Source: Actinomycetes bacterium (GTDB lineage: Bacteria; Actinomycetota; Humimicrobiia; JAHJRV01). From it: 12,860 nt of DNA. Both the position numbers and the translations under genes were made by a program. The notes beneath the pieces were generated by a model. That model had not been told where the DNA came from and made no database searches. It saw only the letters and a program-made list of their open reading frames with translations. The stretch lies in assembly GCA_030640275.1 (NCBI GenBank), contig DAOWJR010000052.1, positions 1 to 12,860 on the forward strand, in the 5' to 3' direction. Positions 1 through 6,421 of the stretch are shown piece after piece (the first letter of the stretch is position 1; the number at the start of each line of letters is the position of its first letter).

Positions 1-764
1 AAAATAAGATTTTTATAACAAATAACCTTTATTCAACTGACTTTATAGCTTTTTCACTAGCAAACATTGTTAATTCAATTGAGCTTTTCAGTAATGATAA
101 CGAGATTGCATGGATTTTAAAAAATAATTGCAATTTCCAGAACATATCCTTGCCCAGAAACGCTGCTACGCAACTTGACATTGACACTCCTATCGATCTT
201 TTAACTATTAAAAATCACCCAGCACTCAGTAAAAATGTTAAAAACTATATAGAAAGTCTTGATATCAATACAACAAAAATAGAAAAGGCATTAAAATATT
301 TTGCTATAGAAGATTCAAATGTCCTTATTGCTGGAAGAACAAATTCAGATGTTTGGTCATATTTAGAGAATAATACTGCTTGCAGAGTTAGGTTATTTGC
401 TGAAGAGAGAGGAATGAGAGCTAGTGGTCGTCAAAAAAGAGAAGAAGTTCGCTCTTTGTTAGGATTTTACTTGCAAGAATTTGGGGTTAAAAAATTTTTT
501 GAAATTATAAATCAAATTGCAGATGCAGCTTTTATTGATAGCCGAGTAATACTTTCCCATTTCAAAATGTGGCCATCAGCTAATGATCGCTTCTACTCTG
601 ACCTTCTAAAACCTGAAAAAATATCTGACCCCTTTTTAAAAGAATTTACTTTAGAAGCACTTAATGCTTCAATACCAATAGTTCTTGGAGGTCATTCCTT
701 AGTTTCAGGAGGATTATATGCTTTAGTTGAATCAGCCTTGGCATATAAAAACGATAAAAAATAA
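1..764 (+). CDS. 3' part of an uncharacterised protein, possibly with an N-terminal nucleotidyltransferase-like domain
   Basis: The frame ending at the TAA of 762-764 is open back to the left edge, without a stop from base 3, so this is the last 253 residues of a gene that starts outside the window. The in-frame TTG at 150 lies inside the protein and is not a credible start. Near that point is the segment LPRNAATQLDIDTPIDL. A D-I/V-D-T-P-x-D-L motif commonly closes MobA/CofC/IspD-like nucleotidyltransferase domains, so such a domain may lie mostly upstream; this is inference. The remaining ~190 residues look like a separate, mostly helical domain with a distinctive FAEERGMRASGR stretch and a Gly-rich GGHSLVSGGLYALVE near the C-terminus. 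I see no signal peptide or membrane segment in the visible part. I do not recognise the family firmly and assign no function. The next gene begins 167 bp downstream. Confidence 0.65.
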   Translation, partial: NKIFITNNLYSTDFIAFSLANIVNSIELFSNDNEIAWILKNNCNFQNISLPRNAATQLDIDTPIDLLTIKNHPALSKNVKNYIESLDINTTKIEKALKYFAIEDSNVLIAGRTNSDVWSYLENNTACRVRLFAEERGMRASGRQKREEVRSLLGFYLQEFGVKKFFEIINQIADAAFIDSRVILSHFKMWPSANDRFYSDLLKPEKISDPFLKEFTLEALNASIPIVLGGHSLVSGGLYALVESALAYKNDKK

Positions 765-882
765 AGAAAATGATTTATATATATATAGCATATATTCACT
801 ATGGTGGACAATAAATATAATAGAAAATAAAAAAAGAAAATTAAATTAATATAACTGATAAAATAGGTATAAAAACTTTTTA

Positions 883-888
883 TATAAT
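883..888 (+). promoter_or_regulatory. candidate -10 box for the glyA-gcvT fusion gene
   Basis: A perfect TATAAT lies 44 bp before the fusion start codon. No convincing -35 box sits at 16-18 bp spacing, and the whole gap is AT-rich, so a chance match is possible. A weak hairpin (arms AATCTA 886-891 and TAGATT 900-905) follows at the expected transcript start. The 765-931 gap shows no glycine-riboswitch-like conserved core. Confidence 0.3.
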
Positions 889-919
889 CTACATTTTTAT
901 AGATTTCTTACATTAATAT

Positions 920-924
920 AGGAG
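920..924 (+). promoter_or_regulatory. ribosome binding site of the glyA-gcvT fusion
   Basis: AGGAG lies 7 nt before the ATG at 932. This is near-ideal Shine-Dalgarno spacing and supports that ATG as the start. Confidence 0.75.
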
Positions 925-931
925 TTTATAC

Positions 932-3900
932 ATGACAGATAATGAAGAAAGAAAATATATTGAGTCAATTTTGTATAAGGATTTATCTGAGATTGATCCT
1001 TATATTTCTAAGTTAATTAAGTTTGAAAAAGAAAGACAACAAAGAAAAATCATATTAATTCCTTCAGAAAGTTTTGCTCCTTCTTCGGTTCTTAAGGCAT
1101 TAGGTTCACAATTTAACAATATATACTGTGAGGGATATCCTTCAGTTAAGATGACTAGAGATAAAATAGAACTGCTAAATGATATAAGTCATCAGTTATC
1201 ATACTATCGAAGATATGCAGATAGGAGATTTTACAAAGGAATTGAATATATTGATATCCTGGAGAGTTTAGCTCAGAGAAGAATAGCTAAATGTTTTGCT
1301 ACAGATAATAAAGAAAATAGTGAGATAAAAATTAGTGCTGATCAGATATTTGTAAATATACAGCCCCTTTCTGGATCCATTGCGAACAACTCTGTATATG
1401 AAGCTTTTGTGGAACCTGGTGATATAGTAATGGGAATGGCACTATCAGAAGGTGGGCACCTAACTCATGGTTCTGAATTCAACATATCAGGCAAAAGATA
1501 TAATATTATCTCCTATAAAGTAAACAGAGTAACTGAGAAATTAGACTATGACGAGATAAAAAAATTAGCAATAGAATATAAACCTAAAATGATAATTGCA
1601 GGATACTCTTCTTATCCCTGGGCTCCAGATTGGAAGAAGTTCAGGGAGATAGCAGATGCAGTTCCTGGAAAAGCGATATTATTTGCAGATATAGCACATT
1701 GTGCAGGATTAGCTATTGCTGGTGTATATCCAAGTCCTATTGGCTATGCAGATGTTATAACTTTCACTACCCATAAGACTATATGTGGTCCAAGAGGCTC
1801 GGTTATTCTTACAACAGATGAAGATAAAGCTAATATTATAGATACAACTGTCTTTCCAGGTGAACAGGGTGGTCCACATGCAAACAAATTTGCTGCTATA
1901 TCAGTAGCTTTTGAAATAGCTCAAACACCAGAATTCAAAAAACTCCAGGAAAGAATTGCTGAAAACGCAAAGGCATTTGCTGATGAATTACAAAAATTAG
2001 GACTTAAACTTTCTTACAATGGAACAGATACCCATCTTGTAGTTATTGATTTAAATGCCATAAAAACCTATACAGGACTTCCTTTAAAAGGCGAAGTAGC
2101 AGCAAGAATATTAGATTTATGTGGAATTGTCACTAATAAAAACACCATACCAGGAGACTTAACAGCAGCTGATGCCAGTGGAATCAGAATAGGTACTCCA
2201 TGGATAACACAGCGAGGAATAACAAGGGAGCAAATAAAAAGACTTGCTTTACTTATTCATAGAATATTAACAAATATACATCCATATTTCTATATTGGAA
2301 TTTTAGGACAACTTCCGAGAGGTAAGATGGATTTATCAAAATTTGAGGATATAAAAAGAAATGTTGCAAATTTAGTTAGTGAAATTGAAACTGAAGAATT
2401 TGAAAAATCCGGTTATCCTCATTATTGGTTTTTAAATGAAAATTCTAATGTTAAAAAAACTGCACTATTAGATGAACATAAGAAATTAGGTGCAAAATTG
2501 GAGGAAAAAAATGGTTGGTTAATTCCTTCAAAATACAATGATATTAAAAATGAGATTTTTGCTTCAAAAAATTCAGCAGTCCTGGTAGATATGTCTGATT
2601 ATGGTCTTATTAGAGTTATTGGTGAGAGAGCAAAACCTTTTCTACAACAACTTACTACTAATGATATATCAAAATTAAAACCAGGCTATAGTCAAAGGAG
2701 TTTTTTATTAGATAAAGAGGCAGTGGTAATTGATGATGTTTTAATCCATCAACTTGAACCAGATAAATTTGATAGACACACCTACATTCTTATGACAAAT
2801 CCATCTAATACAGATTACGTAAAAACCTGGCTGAGAAATATATCGGATGGTTATATACTTTTTGATGATGAGATATTCAAGAAAGTGGAAGGACCAGTCA
2901 AGGTTGATGATTTAAAGGAGATTGAAGACGAGAATTTAAAAATAGTTGCAATTTCTCTTCATGGACCTAACTCAAGAGATGTAATAAAAAGCATTGACCA
3001 AAAGCTTGCTGAGATTAAAAAATTTCAATTTGTTAAATATATAATTGATGGAATTGAATGCTTAATCTCAAGAAACGGATACAAAACCACTAGTAATAGT
3101 AGTAGTAATAATAATAAAGCTAATGATGATTGTGATGGCAATGATCACATTGAAGATAATAATAAAGAAGACCCTGAAGAAGAATTACATTATGATTTTT
3201 ATACATATCCAAATGATGCAGTTAAGTTATGGAATCTATTATTAGAAAAGGGGAAAGAGTTTAATGTGGTTCCAGCAGGATTTAAGACAAGAGAAAAATT
3301 AAGACAAGATAATGGTTTTCCAATATATGAGGATCTTTCAGGAAATGATAAAAAGAAGAAAAAAATTGATGGAGTTAGTTTATATGAAATTAGTTTAAAA
3401 AATAGTTTAAATGATTTGAAAAATTTATTTGTATTAAAACAATTGTATTTTGTTGGTCAAAATAAATTTAATAAATACTTTCACGGTAAGCTTCTTGATG
3501 AAAAAAGCTTCAAGGATGGGCAATCATATTTTATTTCTGAAAGAGAATCTAATAAAAATATATCTCTAAATAAAAAAGAATTCCCCTTGAAATCTGTTGA
3601 AGAAGAGATTTTAAAAAGACAGAAAGAAAATCCAAAGAGAACGCCTCTTTATGAAGAACATAAGAAATTGACTAATAAAATTACAAATTTTGCAGGTTAT
3701 GAGATGCCAATTTGGTACACAAGTATATCTGAAGAACACAAAGCAGTAAGAGAGACAGTAGGTTTATTTGATGTTGGACATATGAGTGTAATAGAAATTT
3801 CTGGTGAGAATTGTATAAACTTCTTGGACACAGTGACATCAAATTATATTAAATGGATTTCAGATGGACAGTCACAATACACTTATCTCTTAGATTTAGA

Positions 3901-4924
3901 TGGAAAAATCATTGATGATGTAATAATCTATCGCAGAAAAAAGGATAAATATATGATGATAGCTAATGCTGTAAATGAAGATAAAGATTTTGAGTGGTTA
4001 AAAGCCGTTAACTCTAAAAAATATATTATTGATAGAGACAATATTTTAAAAGAGATTGAGAACTCAGTGATAATAAGAAATCTGAAAGAAGAATCATCTG
4101 AAAATGATCAGAAAATAGATATAGCTCTGCAAGGTCCAAATTCATTAGAATTACTGAAAAGCCTTACAACAGATGAAGAGAAAAAGAGAGAACTTAAAAG
4201 AATAAAGAGAACAGAATTTATTGAAACAAATCTTGCTGGAATTGAAATGCTTTTATCCAGAACAGGTTATACTGGAGAGGATACTGGATATGAGTTATAC
4301 ATACATCCAGATGAAGCACCAAAACTCTGGAATCTTCTATTAGAAAAAGGGAAGCCATTTGGAATAAAACCTTGTGGTTTGGCAACTAGAGATTCAACAA
4401 GAATCGAGGCAGGGTTACCTCTTTATGGAAATGACTTAGCTGGAAGATATAACATCTCTCCAATTGAGGCTGGATTTGGTCCATATGTTAAATTTCATAA
4501 GCCTTTCTTCATTGGAAGAGAAAAGCTTTTGGAGAGAGAAAAGTCAAGAAAGATGGATATGATTAGATTTAAAATGAATCAAAAGGGTATTAAAAGGGTT
4601 AAGAATGGTGATGTAGTTGTTAGTATAAATGGTCAATATATTGGAAATGTTACAAGTTGTGCACCAAATGCTGAAGGCTACCAGATAGGTTTAGCTTTAG
4701 TTGATAGAAAGTTCACTCAAGAAGGAACAGAAATAGGTATTTTTGCACTTCCACATGGCAAAGAATTAGAAAAAGAGGAGCAAATAAATAGATTGAAATT
4801 TGAGGAAGAAAAACCCAAAATTCAATTGAAATTAGGGGAAAAAGTTTTAGTGCATGAAAAAGCTACAATACTTCCTCGCTTTATGATTGAAAAAGGAAAA
4901 ACTGAAAGACCTTTAATGGAATAA
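932..4924 (+). CDS. Trifunctional-looking fusion: serine hydroxymethyltransferase + degenerate GcvT-like domain + glycine-cleavage aminomethyltransferase (GcvT)
   Basis: A 1330-residue cytosolic one-carbon enzyme. Residues ~30-495 are a divergent SHMT (glycine + 5,10-methylene-THF <-> serine + THF, PLP-dependent): YCEGYP 65-70, GGHLTHG 174-180, D253/H256 in DIAHCAGL, PLP lysine K282 in TTHKTICGPRG, and R419 in SGIRIGTP. About 27 extra residues (71-97) separate EGYP from RRFYKG, which adjoin in ordinary SHMTs. Residues ~510-870 are a decayed GcvT copy. Residues ~903-1330 are a GcvT with its key residues: Tyr983 and catalytic Asp996, GYTGEDTGYE with Glu1121, Arg1153, YGNDL, and a C-terminal barrel with IGNVTS. 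GcvT releases ammonia from GcvH-bound aminomethyl-lipoate and makes methylene-THF, which SHMT can use, so substrate coupling is plausible (inference). SHMT is usually 410-490 residues and GcvT about 370. The gene stands alone with its own RBS; gcvPB lies 7.6 kb away. Family assignment of the outer domains is firm; activity of the middle one is doubtful. Confidence 0.93.
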   Translation: MTDNEERKYIESILYKDLSEIDPYISKLIKFEKERQQRKIILIPSESFAPSSVLKALGSQFNNIYCEGYPSVKMTRDKIELLNDISHQLSYYRRYADRRFYKGIEYIDILESLAQRRIAKCFATDNKENSEIKISADQIFVNIQPLSGSIANNSVYEAFVEPGDIVMGMALSEGGHLTHGSEFNISGKRYNIISYKVNRVTEKLDYDEIKKLAIEYKPKMIIAGYSSYPWAPDWKKFREIADAVPGKAILFADIAHCAGLAIAGVYPSPIGYADVITFTTHKTICGPRGSVILTTDEDKANIIDTTVFPGEQGGPHANKFAAISVAFEIAQTPEFKKLQERIAENAKAFADELQKLGLKLSYNGTDTHLVVIDLNAIKTYTGLPLKGEVAARILDLCGIVTNKNTIPGDLTAADASGIRIGTPWITQRGITREQIKRLALLIHRILTNIHPYFYIGILGQLPRGKMDLSKFEDIKRNVANLVSEIETEEFEKSGYPHYWFLNENSNVKKTALLDEHKKLGAKLEEKNGWLIPSKYNDIKNEIFASKNSAVLVDMSDYGLIRVIGERAKPFLQQLTTNDISKLKPGYSQRSFLLDKEAVVIDDVLIHQLEPDKFDRHTYILMTNPSNTDYVKTWLRNISDGYILFDDEIFKKVEGPVKVDDLKEIEDENLKIVAISLHGPNSRDVIKSIDQKLAEIKKFQFVKYIIDGIECLISRNGYKTTSNSSSNNNKANDDCDGNDHIEDNNKEDPEEELHYDFYTYPNDAVKLWNLLLEKGKEFNVVPAGFKTREKLRQDNGFPIYEDLSGNDKKKKKIDGVSLYEISLKNSLNDLKNLFVLKQLYFVGQNKFNKYFHGKLLDEKSFKDGQSYFISERESNKNISLNKKEFPLKSVEEEILKRQKENPKRTPLYEEHKKLTNKITNFAGYEMPIWYTSISEEHKAVRETVGLFDVGHMSVIEISGENCINFLDTVTSNYIKWISDGQSQYTYLLDLDGKIIDDVIIYRRKKDKYMMIANAVNEDKDFEWLKAVNSKKYIIDRDNILKEIENSVIIRNLKEESSENDQKIDIALQGPNSLELLKSLTTDEEKKRELKRIKRTEFIETNLAGIEMLLSRTGYTGEDTGYELYIHPDEAPKLWNLLLEKGKPFGIKPCGLATRDSTRIEAGLPLYGNDLAGRYNISPIEAGFGPYVKFHKPFFIGREKLLEREKSRKMDMIRFKMNQKGIKRVKNGDVVVSINGQYIGNVTSCAPNAEGYQIGLALVDRKFTQEGTEIGIFALPHGKELEKEEQINRLKFEEEKPKIQLKLGEKVLVHEKATILPRFMIEKGKTERPLME
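2459..3541 (+). other. Degenerate internal GcvT-like domain within the fusion protein
   Basis: Residues ~510-870 align with the C-terminal GcvT domain. Shared segments are DEHKKLGAKL vs EEHKKLTNKI, HGPNS vs QGPNS, KLWNLLLEKGK in both, and TREKLRQDNGFPIYEDLSG vs TRDSTRIEAGLPLYGNDLAG. The LTTNDISKLKPG and IDD motifs remain (Asp602 matches the catalytic Asp996). The substrate-pocket Tyr is Arg589, the GYTGE loop is replaced by GYKTT plus an Asn/Ser/Asp/Glu-rich run (719-751), the pteridine-contacting Glu is Asp755, and no clear C-terminal barrel follows. It probably acts as a scaffold or linker rather than a catalyst (inference). Confidence 0.8.
3088..3183 (+). repeat. Low-complexity AGT/AAT/GAT-rich tract coding an Asn/Ser/Asp/Glu run
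   Basis: Inside the middle domain the DNA becomes a run of near-identical trinucleotides (AGT, AAT, then GAT/GAA). It codes for about 32 polar residues including SNSSSNNN and a following acidic stretch. It sits where GcvT proteins carry the conserved GYTGE folate-site loop. Slippage-driven expansion in a domain under relaxed selection is the likely origin. The reading frame is kept throughout. Confidence 0.75.
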
Positions 4925-5000
4925 TATTATGAAAATGCTTTGTCATATCTGGGTATATTTTTTGGCCAATTTTTATTGTTATAATAAGTCAATAAAGATA

Positions 5001-5019
5001 TTTTAATATCATATTAAAA
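5001..5019. repeat. 19-bp AT-only palindrome between the fusion gene and the restriction-modification gene
   Basis: TTTTAATAT-C-ATATTAAAA has 9-bp perfect arms around one base, within the 246-bp gap at 4925-5170. It could be an operator for the downstream gene or simply a product of AT-rich composition. No U-run follows it, so it is not a terminator. The rest of the gap shows no gene or clear promoter. Confidence 0.3.
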
Positions 5020-5170
5020 ATTCAATATCAACAAGATTAATTTATTTTTAAAATTTAATATAGAATCTTTGTAAAAAATTATAATAAAAATACTAAAATT
5101 CCATTTATAAAAATAAGGATAAATTTAACCTTCTTATTTTAAGAAATGATTAATTAACTAAATATTCAAA

Positions 5171-6169
5171 ATGAAAAAAATAATAAATGAAAAACTTAAT
5201 AAAATTCTTAAATCTTACTTTAAAGATATACATAATATTTATATAACTGGGAGTTTTAGAGAGGAGAGCTTTTACCCTTCTTTAAAAACATTAGTTGAAG
5301 AATGTTACAAATTATTTGGTTTAAAATATAAAACTGGAGTAATTGTTCAGCCCAAACAAACAGAAGTTGGTATTCCAGACTTTCTCATTAGAAAAGATGG
5401 AGAAATCATAGGTTATTTTGAAGCTAAAACACCTGATGAAAAATTGAGAGATATTGAGGATTCAGAACAACTGAAAAGATATCGTAACTCTCTTCCAAAT
5501 CTAATCTTAACAAATTTCTTAGAATTTTGGTTATATAGATATGGAAATCTTATAGAAAAAGTAGAGGTTGGTCGTCAATTTACTTTACAGAAATTAGAAT
5601 ATCCTCCAGCTCCCCAGAATTTAGAAGAATTCTTTCAACTCCTTGAAAAATTCTTTATCTTTTCTACTCCTGAAATTCAAAAATCCTATGAGTTATCAAT
5701 TGAACTTGCTAAGAGAACCCAATTTCTTGAACATATCTTGCAGGAGGAGCTTTTAAGAGAAAATGAGGAAATCACAAGGTTTTACAAAGCGTTTCAGGAA
5801 GAGCTTATAGAAACTCTAACCAAGGAAAGATTTGCTGACTTATATGCCCAGACTATCACATATGGGCTTTTTGCCGCAAGAATGAGATCTCTTCCTGAAA
5901 GGGAATTCAAGAGAGAGTTAGCCTGGAAATTCATCCCAAAAAGCTTGCCTTTGCTTAAGGAGATTTTTTACTCTTTAACAGGGCCTCATTTCCCTGAATC
6001 CCTCACCTGGATTGTTGATGATATAAGTCAGGTGCTCAAAAAAGCAGACATTCAATCAATTTTAAAAGAATTTAAAATTACCCGATGGGAAGAAGACCCT
6101 GTAATCCATTTCTATGAAACTTTTCTCTCAACTTATAATCCTGCAGAAAGAAAAAGGTTGGGAGTATAA
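5171..6169 (+). CDS. N-terminal fragment: PD-(D/E)XK nuclease and helical connector of the interrupted restriction enzyme
   Basis: This 332-residue product contains a nuclease core: Asp70 in GIPDF, a beta hairpin, then Glu84-x-Lys86 in YFEAKTP, the metal-binding D...ExK arrangement. A Gln/Tyr helix (QLKRYR) follows, then NLILTNFLEFWLYR, as in the N-termini of Type ISP and related single-chain enzymes. Residues ~170-330 form the helical spacer that normally links nuclease to methyltransferase (FADLYAQTITYGLFAARM). The chain stops two residues into GVYYTP. Without methyltransferase and target-recognition domains a sequence-specific activity is not expected, and whether the fragment is stable is unknown. 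The ATG at 5171 lacks a clear Shine-Dalgarno sequence but agrees with where homologous proteins begin. Confidence 0.8.
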   Translation: MKKIINEKLNKILKSYFKDIHNIYITGSFREESFYPSLKTLVEECYKLFGLKYKTGVIVQPKQTEVGIPDFLIRKDGEIIGYFEAKTPDEKLRDIEDSEQLKRYRNSLPNLILTNFLEFWLYRYGNLIEKVEVGRQFTLQKLEYPPAPQNLEEFFQLLEKFFIFSTPEIQKSYELSIELAKRTQFLEHILQEELLRENEEITRFYKAFQEELIETLTKERFADLYAQTITYGLFAARMRSLPEREFKRELAWKFIPKSLPLLKEIFYSLTGPHFPESLTWIVDDISQVLKKADIQSILKEFKITRWEEDPVIHFYETFLSTYNPAERKRLGV

Positions 6170-6178
6170 TATACTCCC
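6160..6178. repeat. 19-bp perfect palindrome centred on the premature stop codon
   Basis: GGGAGTATA-A-TATACTCCC has 9-bp arms around a single central base (6169), which is the wobble base of the premature TAA. T or C at that base would restore Tyr. A GVYYTP motif coded GGA GTA TAT TAT ACT CCC is self-palindromic, so the arms are explained by the protein motif itself. Copying the centre from the opposite arm or strand would swap A and T, that is, stop and Tyr. Confidence 0.85.
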
Positions 6179-6421
6179 TTACCAGTAGTTTCTTATATTA
6201 CAAGATCAATTCATAAACTTTTAAAAGAGAAATTTGCAAAACCCGAAGGGCTTGCCACAAGAGATGTCACTCTTCTTGACCCAGCAGCAGGGACTTTAAC
6301 TTTTATTGTTCAAGCAATTAAACAAGTCCAGAAAGAATTAGAGGATAGGAACAAGAAGGGTCTTATTAAATCCTATATTGAAGAACATATTCTTCCTCAT
6401 TTCTACGCCTTTGAGATTCTC

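Noticed and set aside
765..931. Glycine riboswitch upstream of the one-carbon fusion gene
   Set aside because: The gap is nearly all A/T and lacks the conserved GC-rich core and paired aptamer layout expected; only a -10-like TATAAT, a weak hairpin and an RBS are visible.
4960..4990. TTGGCCAA palindrome after the fusion gene as a terminator
   Set aside because: It has only four base pairs per arm and no loop, so it cannot form a stable terminator hairpin despite nearby T-rich sequence.
6160..6178. Rho-independent terminator
   Set aside because: The palindrome has a one-base centre rather than a loop, is not followed by a U-run, and lies inside a reading frame that continues for 2 kb.
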